DNA from: Diadema setosum
Taxonomy: Eukaryota; Echinodermata; Echinoidea; Diadematoida; Diadematidae
Direction of reading: 5' to 3'
Assembly (NCBI GenBank): GCA_033980235.1
Contig: CM067072.1
Location: 22,323,047-22,387,046, forward strand
Length of the DNA stretch: 64,000 bases
In this document: in pieces, positions 22,963-35,115 of the stretch
How positions within the stretch are numbered: the first letter of the stretch is position 1
Layout: each line of letters begins with the position of its first letter
The notes under the pieces: model-generated
What the model was told of the DNA's origin: nothing
The model's input: only the letters and a program-made list of their open reading frames with translations
Databases searched by the model: none
Position numbers and translations under genes: made by a program

Positions 22963-25900
22963 TAAAGGTAGGGGATACCTTTTACAGACCTCCCAAAATG
23001 CAGCAAAACATTAACCCATCCACGTACGGGCCTCTGTGTAATCTGTAAAATCGTGCCTGCCTAAAGTTGGCCATGAACTTGGGCGCGATCTTCCCTACGG
23101 CGCGATCTACACGCGAAGAGCATTCATACGTCATTGAAAAACTGCCTGTGTCATTCCCACTAGGCAGGAGGGATGATGCGTGTACACTCGTGCTAATATG
23201 CACTTACTTGACTCAATGCAGCACTAGCTTATGTGAATTTTATGAAAAGAAATAATAAACTGTGCAGGAATTATGAAAAAAATATTGTTTCTGTGTATTT
23301 CATTCATAAATCCTCTTCATTTCAAGCCATCTGTAATCACATCTTACCCACTTGCGAATAGACGTGTCCATAGCGTCCTCGAGCCCCCGAGATAGCTCTG
23401 GAACATTCCATTCAATGACGGGGTTTTTATTTTGCAACGTTATCTAATAACGCTCATGTAAGCAAGTTCTTGCTATGGCTAATCTATTTTGTAATGTATC
23501 ATTGTCTATCTATGCTGAAATAACCTAATTCAAATTTGCAGAGACATAGAAAAAGATTTGTTTTACAATCGTGATACGTTCAACTACTCATTTACCCTGT
23601 GCTGAAATCCGCATGTCTGCTCCGCACATGTTATCGCTATCGCTCAAACTTCGATCGCGATGGCTTGTGTGTGTACGTGATGACGTGTGTGGAGAAGCAT
23701 GGGGCTGAAAAAACACGCAGCTAGCTAGCTCCACGTGGTATGGTAAAAAACAAATCGGACGTTCGAAGTCGTACATTCAAGAGCTAAAACAGACAAACAG
23801 CGAATTCAAAGTCCACTGAAAAGGTCTTGACACTGTAATGTATGTTCCAAAATCATGTCTGGCTTAGTTTTGGGAGAATTTTCTAAACGCACGAGATCAC
23901 GAATGAGATCGGTGAACTGGCTACAACGTGTGTACTGTGCGCGGTGAACATGCACTGTGACTAGCTTGCTTGCACATGGCAGCTAGCTGGGTGAGTGCGG
24001 CGGCAAGAACGCTAGGAATGCACCCGAGATGCGGTGTGCTGCAAATTCTTGGGGTGAAATTAGACTTCCTTGTTCAGCCCGTCTAGTATTTATAATTTTT
24101 AAAATAATTCTAATTCTTCATAAAATCACGATAAAAGGACTTCAGATATTCATATATATTTTAGAAGCGTAATATGAAATATTTTGGCTTTTTTCCAGTC
24201 CAAGAAAAAAAAATTAATAGTTTGAATAAAAAAATAATAATAAATAATCGTTCTTGACTCAAGTCTAATTTCCTGCGCCTTCTTGCAGTTATCCCGCAGT
24301 TGCCCATGGATACGATGCATATATAATCAGTTGTTTACGGAGTCGTACCACTGTACCACCCTACTGCTCTTGTTCAAATTGAGAGGATTGTTATTTTATC
24401 GGTGGCATTTATAGTTTTATAACCTCATCCAATAAAAAAGACAAATTCAAACATCAAATGGTGTGACAGTTTTCGTTAGAATTCCCTATCAATATCAACT
24501 TGTTGCCAGGATAGTTTTCAGATTTCACTTGCTTCATTATCGAAGCTGTTTGACATTTGAAAGAACTGCTCCATAAGAAATCACCTTTCATTTGTTATTT
24601 ATTTTCACTAACAAGTATTTTGGTCACTTATATATTTTTCATTATTATTTCAATGTCATGATATTTCATGATGGTATGTGTTCTGTCTTTACATGGCAAG
24701 ATGGGATCTTTTTTTTTCATCCAGGGTCAATGAAGAAAGTGACAGGAAGGAAACCAAAAGGATAGGGAGGAAATGAAAAGGATAGAATAAAACACCTGAT
24801 CAGCAGGTTCTTTATTACAACGGTGAATGCAGTACATCAGAATTTTAGTACAGTTCTAAATAATTTATCAGTTGAAAAATGAGCAAAGAAAATGGATTTC
24901 GTCGAGTTCTAAATGAAAACTAAATTAGCATCGCCATTTAGGCCTAGAATCTAGATCTAATATTTACTACAGAATAGACCTGATGCAAACTTGTTGTCAA
25001 GCTTTTGGTTGAGTTTCTTCAGAGACACGAATTTTGGGTTTGTAGCACTAGATACCCGAGTGAATACGAAAAAGAAAAAATATATAAATAATGCAGGTCT
25101 CTAGACCACTCCCGTGTACGAGCGAGCATCAGCCCCGTTTCTTGACTTCAGTGTCGCTCTCGTCATTGGCCTCGGCTAGGCTACTCGTGTCGTAGTTTTA
25201 CTCGCCATCAACGTCATGCATGGTTACACGAAATAAATTGCATCTTTCCATCACCTCCACCACAGCAAAACCGTGAATATCACTCCCATCATAGTCACTC
25301 TCAGCTCACAAAACACATCAGCAAACGATACAGACATCGCAGACCTAGCTAACTAGCTCTAACGGTGATCTAAACATAGTTGTAACTACGCTACGTTAGA
25401 CATAAAAATGAAACGGAGGTGAAAAACTAGTAATGAATACACGAAGATCATCAACGATGGCATTTTACCGTAGAAAAAATACACAGAACATCTTGCACCG
25501 CAAAAAAAAATCGAGGTAAACAACTACGATGAGGAAAACTAGGGTGAAAACACGATGCTTGGAAGACGAACGATGAAGACACTTTACGGTAAAAATGCTT
25601 ACACGGAAACAAACGAGTGGGTACCACACAAACTACGATGTTCTCTCACACACGTAGATAAGCTACATCGTGTTCAATCCAAAAACTCAACAAACACTAG
25701 GACAAAAACTCACCTCTAAATTGTTGCAAACGAGATAGTCACTGAGAAAAATGAACAAAACACTCTCAGAAGTACGATTGTACTCTGAGAATAAAAGATA
25801 TAGAATGATACGAAAGCAAAAGAGAGAAAAGAGAGAGAGAAATGGACGGGAAACCTTGAGAAGTTACCCACACTCACTAACGTAAATGGAATTCAACACA

Positions 25901-26792
25901 CACACACACACGTAGTGGTACGTACACACTGTATATACACACAAGGATCAAGAGCTCGTGTAATCAGATATCGTCAAGCACTCTATGAGGAGATCGATAT
26001 CACCGATACCGCGCGTAAGGAATCACTGCAGTTGCTGGGGCAACAAAGATGCATGCGCGCTGTAAACATGAATATTGATTAGTTTCTCAGCAGGCTCGAA
26101 CCCCTGGCAGGTATTTTGGCCAATAAGAGACATTCTAAAATAGGTTTCTTTGCATAAATTATTTTTCTGAGTCCCAGTAAGGATCCCTGTGATTGGCTAA
26201 AATTATTCTACAGCTCCTGGCCAAGCCTGAGGTCTGAGGACGCCCTCTTTTGGTCATAAATAATGCATCCCACGTTTTTTGTGGGATGAGACGTGGATGG
26301 GTTAAATATGAACCTCAGGGGATTTGTCTAGGCCACTGCTGAGAAATTTGGAAATCGACAGTTATCTACAATTTGAATAATGCACAAAACTCAACTACTC
26401 TGTAGTTCTGTGTGTCAGCCACACTTAAGCATTTTTGTTGCAGTCTTCTGTATTTTTTATCTATAAACATAAATCTAAAAGTATAAGTGCTGATGTAATA
26501 ACATAAAAAGTGTGTGGCAAGAATGTATATAGAAATGTTTCTTCACAAAATATACATGATGGACACATAAGCAGTGCATGGGCCTGCAAAGGTAGCCTAG
26601 TAATGTACTGGAATTTACGGTGAGCCCCGAAAAAAATTCAATTCAAAATCTAACGGTCACTAAAAGTGTACTAAATGTTACCTTCCACTTTCAATACTTT
26701 ATGGGAGTTTCTAAAATGATACTCTCTTCAACATACCACTGTTTATACAACTCTTCATTTAAGGCATGCAAATGGGATTCCCTACCTTTACT
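22963..26792. mobile_element. Outer inverted-repeat element split by a later insertion
   Basis: The left end TTAAAGGTAGGGGATACC pairs with the complement at the right, GGGATTCCCTACCTTTA (about 26775-26792). The total span is inflated by the 3.3-kb element inside it; the outer element alone would be about 540 bases. Confidence 0.55.
23011..26305. mobile_element. 3.3-kb TTAA-flanked element, no intact gene
   Basis: The ends are TTAACCCATCCACGT and, at the right, ACGTGGATGGGTTAA, perfect 15-bp inverted ends including TTAA. The contents are mixed: CpG-rich words near 23080-23120, an AATTAGACTTCC/CAAGTCTAATTTCC inverted pair at 24057 and 24260, and an ACGATG-rich stretch at 25400-25660. No open frame of note was seen. 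TTAA ends fit piggyBac-type insertion. Confidence 0.65.
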
Positions 26793-27092
26793 GAGTGCAC
26801 AAGCTGACTTCGTCTAGCAATTTTTCACAGTGGCAAATTTCAGCAGAAAATACACATCCTCATGTGGAAAGTAGGGCATGAGTTTGCATAAATGTGTGCT
26901 TTCTGTATGCATCAGGTCAAATTTATGTAGGATAGACATTTAAGTAGCTTGAGAAAATATAATTTCCTAAAATTACACTTCATGCCATTTTGATTTCATA
27001 ATGAGCTAAATCATCCACAACCCTGACACAATTACTGCTGTATGGTAACCTTCAGGTGATGATGTATCAAGACATTTGTGTGTTCATGCTCC

Positions 27093-28130
27093 TTAAAGAT
27101 AATAAAAAGTTTTGGTACCTCAAAAGTGTCCTTGAATTTCCTTGTCTTAGTTTGTGTTTCAGGTTAAAGTACCTTTCATATAACTAACACTGTGAGACTT
27201 ACTCGCCCCAAAGTGCTCTCATGTCTTAGTAATCATGCAATTAACTGCGATCAGCAGCCCCATACGCATAGCGACCAGCAGTCCCATACGCATAGCGTAA
27301 TCGGGCTTCGCATTGTAGCATTCAGGATCATGACAGATTTAGTATCGCAGGGTAAATGTCAACTTCAAATCTCATAAATTCTTCAATTTGAAGACTTACC
27401 AATTAACTTGAAGTATTGGAAACAGGCTTCGGGCAACGTTTGGTTCTGCCTATAGTCCCTTTCTGTTCGAATTGATGACTGAATGTGACTCGGTCGACAG
27501 GACCTTAGGAGAGCTTAGAGCTACATACAGTACACTGAATACTACAGCCAGTGCATGCGAACACATCACACGCACACAAATTTCAAATCCATGAACGGAT
27601 AAGATGTTTGTTTGCGCATGCGCTGGCCATGGTATCCAGTGTATGTAGCTCTCCCAGGGTCCTCTCGACCGAGTCACATTCAGTCATCAATTCGAACAGA
27701 AAGGGACTATTGGCAGAACCAAATGTTGTTCGAAGCCTGTTTTCAATACTTCAACTTAACTGGTAAGTCTTCAAATCGAAGAAATTTTTGGATTTTTAGT
27801 TGACATTTACCCGCGATACTAATTCTGTCATGATCCTGAATGCTACAATGCGAAGCCCCATTACGCTATGCGTATGGGGCTGCTGGTCGCAGTTAGCTAT
27901 GCGTACAATGGGCTGCACGCTGCTGGTCGCAGTCAGTGGTTTCGTACAATATTTATCGACGCTGGACAGCGTCGGCTCTGGTACGAAACCATTATTGCAT
28001 GATTACTAAGATATGAGAGCACTTTGGGGCGAGTAATTCTCACAGACAACGTACTTTAACCTGAAACACAAACCAAGACAAGGAAATTCAGGGAAGCTTT
28101 TGAGGTACCAAAACTTTTTATTATCTTTAA
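27093..28130. mobile_element. 1,038-bp near-perfect palindrome with TTAA ends
   Basis: The left end TTAAAGATAATAAAAAG matches the complement of the right end CTTTTTATTATCTTTAA. The arms stay complementary nearly to the centre around 27610, with small insertions and substitutions. The GACCAGCAGCCCC-family element (27241-27894) is contained within the palindrome, so both arms carry its halves. Probably a TTAA-targeting fold-back element. No coding capacity is credible, since the two arms mirror each other. Confidence 0.85.
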
Positions 28131-28378
28131 AGGTCACAGTTTGATTTCAAAGGTCAAGGTGAAAGGATACTGTACTATATGTATCATTGATTTTAATCCA
28201 TCAATTTACTAGGAACATCTACTGTAGTGTTGATGTTTGTTTAGGGGCAAGGATGGAAATAAAAAGACAAGTAATGGCTTGAACATAGCAGTGGTGACAT
28301 GTCATTGTGCTTTGATTCAGACATATATTCAATTTTCCAACCATGACTTCAGCAACGAATGTCCAGTGGTAATATCTA

Positions 28379-28580
28379 CTGTACAAGCTGAAATTTTCGC
28401 GTACAGATATTTTCGCGAATTGCTACTTGGAGGACATTTGCGCGTGTTGTTAAATTCGCGGTTGCGACGGTCTCACTGAACGTAACTATTTGCGCGTTGT
28501 TATTTTCGCGTGTTGTTATTTTCGCGGTTCAAAGGCGATTCGCGAAAATAAAACCACCGCGAAAATTTCAGCTCGTACAG
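28379..28580. mobile_element. 202-bp TA-target MITE rich in TTTTCGCG
   Basis: Left end CTGTACAAGCTGAAATTTTC, right end GAAAATTTCAGCTCGTACAG, flanked by TA on both sides as for Tc1/mariner. Inside, TTTTCGCG and its complement recur about six times. Related elements lie at 38633-38842 and 58642-58850. Confidence 0.85.
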
Positions 28581-28847
28581 TACTTGAGAAACATGCAATG
28601 CATTATCTTCAATTACTACTTACATTGTAGCTGAAACGATAGTTTGTGTCAAAAGTCAAATTTAAGAGTTGCCAAAATAACAAATGACACAGAGCACCAT
28701 AAAGTCAGTGATCAGTAGCACTTATTTATTGTCTGAAGATTGCTTTGCTATTAATGGTATTCCTTCTCAGTGCAATGTGTGAGATGTACGTGTAGTATGC
28801 TTGACATATTTCATTTTGATATGAGTATTATTGCTGTTTGTTTATAG

Positions 28848-28910
28848 GAAACTCCAGTTCTCAGCATGTCTGCACAGACAGCGGCCTCCGTTCATTGGTA
28901 TCAGACAGTG
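28848..28910 (+). CDS. FN3 receptor gene, exon 3: short linker (tentative)
   Basis: A 63-base phase-1/phase-1 exon between TGTTTGTTTATAG and a GTGAGAT donor, encoding 21 residues (GNSSSQHVCTDSGLRSLVSD, then S). It begins with glycine and a nearby cysteine like the starts of the neighbouring exons, and has an NSS sequon. Skipping it would keep the frame. The frame stays open past the donor for about 25 residues to a TGA near 28986, so it could also be the start of another decayed domain exon. Without transcripts this is the least certain exon of the model. Confidence 0.4.
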
Positions 28911-28989
28911 GTGAGATGCTCAGAACCAAACTTTTTTTCCATAATCTGCAGGAGGACGGGGTTGGGTGTAAACTATCATTCGGTTGATT

Positions 28990-29215
28990 TTAAAGGAATA
29001 GTGTAGTTTTTGGTTGAGATGGGGATTATAGTTGGGGGCCTAAGGGCTCAAAATGGGGTGTTTGGTTCAGATTCTTCCAAAAGCACCAAATTTGGCTCAT
29101 AGGTCCCTTGTACCATACTCTTTCGATTTTTGATGGGCGCCAAGACTAAAAACCCTTGGGGCCGCCATATTGGTGGAATCCAATATGGCCGCCATCCGGG
29201 TTAAAGGTCAACTGC
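28990..29215. repeat. Dispersed CCATATTGG-family repeat
   Basis: It begins TTAAAGGAATAGTGTAG and ends with the CCATATTGG/CCAATATGG core seen at 450-480 and 33885-33905. The right boundary is uncertain; 29216-29530 is probably part of the same element. Confidence 0.55.
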
Positions 29216-29576
29216 AGTTACAAATTGAAAATGTTGATTAATGTTATGAATCCCATGTGGAAGATATTACGGGGTTAGAGAATGTGATTCTAAATATCAT
29301 TTCTGCAATTCAAGGTCACTATCACCTCTCAAGGTCACTTTCAAGGTCAAATAAGAGTCAAATCAGGCGTTTTGTGCATTTTTCGAAATGACGTCTGTGA
29401 GCATTCTACTTCAATTCACTGGTACCCCTATTTTGTCCCATTTGTCATCTCTTCCATACTCCTTCAATGGCTTCAATGGTAAATTAGGGCCAAGAGCGGT
29501 TCCATCCTCCTACATATCAATAATGACTATGAAAAATAAATGAAAAAAATATATTTAAGATATATACATGTATATA

Positions 29577-29697
29577 TTGAAATTTTGAGCACAGAAAACG
29601 GGCTTCCATCGGTTTCGTTTTCTTTTCTCATTCTCTTTGCTCAAAGGTTTACTATTTATCAATTGTTTCTGGTCCGTTTTACCTTTTTATTGTTTCA

Positions 29698-29743
<46 letters not shown>

Positions 29744-29861
29744 AAATTTTGAGCACAGAAAACGGGCTTTCATCGGTTTCGTTTTCTTTTCTCATTCTCT
29801 TTGCTCAAAGGTTTACTATTTATCAATTGTTTCTGGTCCGTTTTACCTTTTTATTGTTTCA

Positions 29862-29904
<43 letters not shown>
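29577..29904 (+). repeat. Two near-identical 164-bp tandem copies ending in (TA)n
   Basis: Copies 29577-29740 and 29741-29904 both start TTGAAATTTTGAGCACAG and end in a TA array. One C-to-T difference was noticed in the unique part, so the duplication is recent. Confidence 0.9.
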
Positions 29905-29907
<3 letters not shown>

Positions 29908-30253
29908 GCTTAAATACGGCCGCCATCCTATTCCAAGGTGCCGAATGAGGGTGCAATGGCAAAGAGGGTAATAAACACGCCTAATCTTATTTTGTCCTCG
30001 TTTTTCCTTCTGACGAGATAGCTGGATAGCCCGTATGCAACTAGCTGGTCAGTTGTATGTACTTGGGGTGGACCACTTTACCGGTTTATGCACCTTGAGT
30101 TTTCCGATAACGGAATGCCGATTCAGGATCTTTTCATGTGTCTGGGTTTGTGATTCTTTCACACAAGGGACTTCCACTTTTTATATCCAAGTGATGAGGT
30201 GCAAAGTGTTGTGCCTCTACTAGAGGGGACAGTATGACAACAGACACCATTGC

Positions 30254-30352
30254 TCAGATAGACTTGAGATAAGTGGGATTCGAACCCGCGCCGGAACACA
30301 AGTCTTCAGACCGCAAGCCATACGCTACCGACTGAGCCACCTCGTCACCTTT
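30254..30352 (-). repeat. tRNA-derived SINE head (minus strand)
   Basis: On the minus strand it reads GAGGTGGCTCAGTCGGTAGC (A box) and GCGGGTTCGAATCCCAC (B box; 30275-30287 in plus coordinates) about 40 bases apart, the internal promoter of RNA polymerase III tRNA genes. The sequence does not fold into a convincing anticodon arm and ends without a tRNA 3' terminus, so a SINE or tRNA pseudogene is likelier than a working tRNA. The body probably continues leftward to near 30000. Confidence 0.7.
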
Positions 30353-31750
30353 CATGGTCATTATATAACTTTCCAGATGGCAAGCGATATGATTCTCCTC
30401 CTGCTGAAATTGGTGTATGCCTGCTCTCCCTTGATTCCGGGGAATCGAGCTCCTCAATCCAGGTCAGACCAGTATTCTAGGAGGAGTTAACTAAATTCGA
30501 TCATTAAAGTCCTTTAATGGCAGTATCGTATCAGAGTAGGTGAAGACAATTCACCTGAAGGTTTTTTCTTATTTTTTTTATTCTTTTTATCAAACGAAAT
30601 CGTTTCTTTACTGAAAGCGCAAATGACTAGAGATGTTGTATGGGATACTGATCCTGAAGAAAATAATCTTAACATTTTTGCGCAGCAACACTGTGCAGTC
30701 CTCTGACAAGAGATGGTGATGGCACCACTCAAATCTCAAATTATAATCGGAAGAGCGTAGCGGCTTCCTGAAAATTAAGATTGAAAAATAAAGAACTGCC
30801 CTCATTTATCAGCGCACAGATATCCAAGAATAAATGGGACGGACAACTCATCCTGAGCACCTGATTCGAGACGGAAATATCAAACAGGAATTGTGATCTC
30901 ACAACCCTTCAGCTTTCCAACAACTTAAATGCGATCTACGCAAAGATATCCTTACAAAGGATGACATAATGTTTTCTGAAAGCATTTTCTGAAAACAGTA
31001 TACAATCGCATGGATGAGCATAACATCACATTTTCGGTAGTGTGCTTTTTGTTAATCCCTTTGATCTGAGGGAGTTACGGGTGGGTCGTGGTATTGAAAA
31101 GATAAAGGCCTTTTCAGCTCTTTCCTGTACAGCATACGTCTCTTCCAGAGCCCAACATCAGGCACTGACAGGGTGTGACATTACTTCAGACTTGCTGTGA
31201 TGTGGCATGCAAAATGCCTAAGTAGTATGGATCAGCAAATCAGAGCTCACTGACACATTAACTACACAGTACTTTGATAATCGTGCTCATGTCCAGCAAG
31301 GACTAATGAGCAACAAGGTTTATGGGGCTGCCTGCGTCAACGAGGGTAGGCATGATCTCGTCATAACGTGGGAGCAGATCATCAGAAACCACCCTATCTG
31401 ATGTGGTCCCTGACTTCAGGGAGTGGAGTTGGAGGAAAGATGGCACAGGTACATGACATTTACTAGTACTATCAGCCACTCTCCGCAATGCTTCAGTACC
31501 AAATTTCATTTTTCTGCACCACAGCTGTTTCAAGGCATGCATTGGGAGGTGGAAAACATGGAAGTGGAAAAAAAATGAATGAAATGAATGAATGAATGAA
31601 TGAATGATTGAATGAATGAATGAATGAATGAATGAATGAATGAAGGTGAAAATGCACAATGTAGAGTAGGTGTCAGACGAGCCATGGTCAGTAGTTTGAT
31701 ATTGCTGCAAACTTAAAGGGGGGGGGGGGGGGAGGGGATTGAGGGCCTAT
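30353..31750 (+). other. Intron 3 interior, no gene
   Basis: Mostly unique sequence with a (GAAT)n array (31574-31645) and a G run near 31719. Minus-strand open frames cross the microsatellite and are not supported. Confidence 0.45.
31574..31645. repeat. (GAAT)n microsatellite
   Basis: Tandem GAAT/ATGA tetranucleotides with one substitution. Confidence 0.95.
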
Positions 31751-32185
31751 CTGACGGGAGGAGACATTGTCGCAATGCCAGCTTCTCGAAGAAATTATTT
31801 TCGCTGTCACAACTAACGCGATTTCCAGGGCAACGTCCAAGACGTCTTCAAACAAAGGGACAACTTATTTGCTTGGAAGTCACGGGGATGTTGGCACGGC
31901 TTTTGCAGTCGCAGGGACTTATCAGAGACGTCTTTTCTCGGCGACTTCTCCCTTTCGTCGCCATTATGTTATTACGGTCTCCACAAGATGCGGGGACATC
32001 TCGAAGATGTTGCAGACAAATTTAGTCTCCACGACATGGCCACAGTGATGGAGACTTCGCAGAGACGTCTCGGAGACAAACTGGAAGACGGAAATAGTCT
32101 CTGCAAAAATCGGAAATGTTCGATTCTCCTACCAATCCTGGAGATTGGGCTCGTCTCCAGGAGACGTGTGTCGTAGAGATGTTGC
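31750..32185. repeat. GAGAC/GTCTC-rich segment
   Basis: The pentamer GAGAC or GTCTC recurs more than a dozen times on both strands, including palindromic CAGAGACGTCTCGGAGAC (32059-32076) and CTCCAGGAGACG. Such dense short words in both orientations fit subterminal binding sites of a non-autonomous DNA element. No open frame is supported. Confidence 0.5.
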
Positions 32186-33499
32186 AGAGAGTAGAGTTGC
32201 AACCTATAGTAGTCTTCATACCAACGAGATACCAACTCATAAAGTCTTGTGATATCATACCAATTTGTGTCCAAGCACTTTGGATAGAATCTTAACAGAC
32301 CCTAGAAGGTGTCATGAAAGTTGTACTATAGCATATCTAATCTGTACCCTGTTAATGGTGTCACTGTGGCACCTGTGAAATATGCTTGTTCCCTACATGG
32401 CGTCACCAGGACCGTCATGTTCTCTGAACGGCATATTTAGCTGTGGAGGCACATACATTTCCTACAAGGACTTTAGAATCGAACTTTCTTACACAAGTTC
32501 GAAAATAGCAAATTGATGCCAACCTAATGTACTATAAAAACTCTCTTAAACACGACAGATTTTTTTTTTTCATCCAGATTAGGAGTGTTCTTCATAGTTA
32601 TTATTCCATTGAATTTAAATCTGAATTATGAATATCTATTGTGATTGAGGATCCCTGATCTGCAACAGAGAAATAAAAACACTTCTCTTTTTAGTGGCAA
32701 CGTCAAGGACGCAGGTAATATAGAGAGTACCCCCCCCCCTATTGCTAAACGATTAATATATTAGGTAGCAATAGGATTCTATTTTTCATATATGTATGTT
32801 TTTATTGCATTCCTTGCAGATGAAGATGAAAATAGTAATCCCATAATCAATTCTTGAAAACTGTTTTAAAGGGCATTACCCATTACCCATAATAGCTCTT
32901 TTGGCTGTCATTAAAAGCAAATGCAAATATATTGAATTCCGCAGATATGACCAGTCGGTGAGGACATTTCCTCTTAGCGCCTGCAATGTAAAAATAATTA
33001 ATGGAATGATTGTCACATGAACTATGATATTCCATAGCTTTGGACAGAACCTCACTTAAAAGCTTGTGTAGCCATATTATAACAGGCCATGATTGAAATG
33101 ATGCAGAAAAAAATTACCGTAGTAAGATCCCTTAAACACTGTTAAACCTAATTACTCTCAGAAAGGGGTTCTTATTATAATTCATGAGTGTATTCCTAGT
33201 GTTTGAAATCTTAACACGAAAGCAGATATATTGATGTTACTTAACTCGTGAGAAAGCCCACCTCTCCCTCTCTCACAGCCCTCAACAACTGCAATTCTAC
33301 TAGCAGGGCTGGCATTCCTCCTAAATTGACTATAGGCAAGCCATTTTCTAAATTACCTTTTGTGAATATAATGGTTTGACCCCAAATGACCTTTAGGGAG
33401 ACCTTATAAGGAAAAGTTGACATCAGACCATAAAAACAACTCCAGAATCGAATCCCTTGACCCATAAAACCTCTAAAGCTGACTTTTCAAATTATTGTA

Positions 33500-34020
33500 A
33501 CACTTTAAAGTTTTTTTGTTAAGCACTGGCCTTTAAACGTAGGTGGCAGCCATATTGGATTTTGTAAATATGCCGCCCCGGAGGGCGCCCTTCACAAGAA
33601 ATACGCCTTTTTCAGCCGTCGAGAACTGCAATTCTATTACTAAGGCTGGCATTTATGGAATATTGACCATGGGCAAGCCATTTTTTCAATAAACTGTTAT
33701 GAAGACAATGGCTTGACCCCTAAATGACTTTTAGGTGACCTTATAAGGAAAAATTGACTTCAGACCATAAAAACAGCTTCAGATTCGAATTCCTTGACCC
33801 AGAAAACCTCTTAACCTGACTTTTTAAATGATTGTAACCCTTTTATGTTTTGAAATGCAAGTGACCTTTAAACCTATATGCGGCCATATTGGATTTTGCC
33901 AATATGGCCGCCCCAGAGGGCGCCCTTCTTGGCGCCCATCAAAAATTGAAATAGTATGGTTTGGGCTACATGTGTGCCAAATTTTGGTGCTTTTGGAAAA
34001 ATTTGAACCAAAAATCCCTT
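33500..34020. repeat. Two diverged copies of the CCATATTGG-family repeat
   Basis: 33265-33600 and 33620-33930 repeat the same order: AACTGCAATTCTA, TGACCATGGGCAAGCCA-like, GACCATAAAAACA, then CATATTGGATTTTG and GAGGGCGCCCTTC. The second copy carries the GCCATATTGG core and is opposite in orientation to 345-505. Confidence 0.65.
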
Positions 34021-34029
34021 GCGCCCCCC

Positions 34030-34285
34030 ACTATTATGAAGCTTTTCACTTTTTGAGAAATAACTAGAAATATCAAAGAACATACAATTCACGGTTTATT
34101 CAATGAAAATCAGTATTAAAATGGTTGATATATATCCATTAACAAAGTAAAACAAAGTGATCCTAATAAGAGGTGGGTCCCACATTTATTAGGATTGCTT
34201 TGTTTTGGATATCTCAACTTTCAAAACCAATTTTCATCAAATAAACTTGGAATTCCTCTTAGAATTTTATGATCTTTAACCCTAA
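34030..34285. mobile_element. Inverted-repeat MITE related to 55938-56345
   Basis: It shares TCATCAAATAAAC, GGATATCTCA and the central GATCCTAATAA words with the elements at 48604-49236 and 55938-56345, and has matching inverted halves around 34155. The ends are diverged and no target duplication could be set. Confidence 0.6.
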
Positions 34286-35115
34286 TTAGGCCGAGGGGCC
34301 CTCGACGTTTTCGCGAAATGTATCACTAACGCGAAAAGGCATTGCCGCGACGTTTCATGACTTTTTTCTTTCGAGTCTCCCGCATCTTTTGACACTAAAT
34401 TTGCAATGCCCTGGGCGCGTGGTTCCGAAGTTGTGCATAAATACATGTATGTATGTGCATGTTGGACCAAAAATCGCTCAAAAACGTGAATTCATGTACA
34501 ATTTCAATGCAAACTGTGTTTACAGGCAAATTTCAGAAAAGCATGATTATTTTGGGGTTTTATTGATTAGAATCAATTAATAACATATTTTCTTGTTCAG
34601 AACAATGTCGCGGACAAATTTCATCGAAAAAACAATGAAAAACATAAAGTCGAAAAAACAAAGAAATACATAAGAAATTAAAAAAACAATAAAATACTTC
34701 TCTGATTGCACAATTTTTTTCTCTTACATATACATTTGCTAAGGACACTAAAAAGAATACACAAAAATGCGCCTGTTTTGAGCTTTATTTAGTGATTTAT
34801 ACCAAATTGATTTTATGCATAAATTAGCATAATTTAGCATAAATGATAATTTTTTAGAAACTTAACTTCATGGTACTTTAGATTATGTCATAGGCAATGT
34901 GTGTGCCAATTTTCATCGCGATCGCCGAGATCTGGAGGGGGGCCCTGACGATGTTTAGTGAAAGAGAAGTTTATAGCAATTAGGTGAATTTTTGTTATGA
35001 AGTTCGTTCTGACCCATAGCCCTTCTCTGCTATTCTGTGCTAAGAATATGCAATTGTATAGAGCTTGCAGCATTTCATTCACGTATAGTTTGTTGTATAT
35101 ACTTCTTCTCTACAG
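34286..35115 (+). other. End of intron 3
   Basis: AT-rich, unique-looking; ends in the acceptor CTTCTTCTCTACAG. No further exon was recognised. Confidence 0.5.

Noticed and set aside
30254..30352. Functional tRNA gene
   Set aside because: A and B boxes are present but a normal anticodon arm and acceptor stem could not be drawn.
31303..31710. 135-codon minus-strand open frame
   Set aside because: It runs through the (GAAT)n array, giving an artificial HSFI repeat; no domain.
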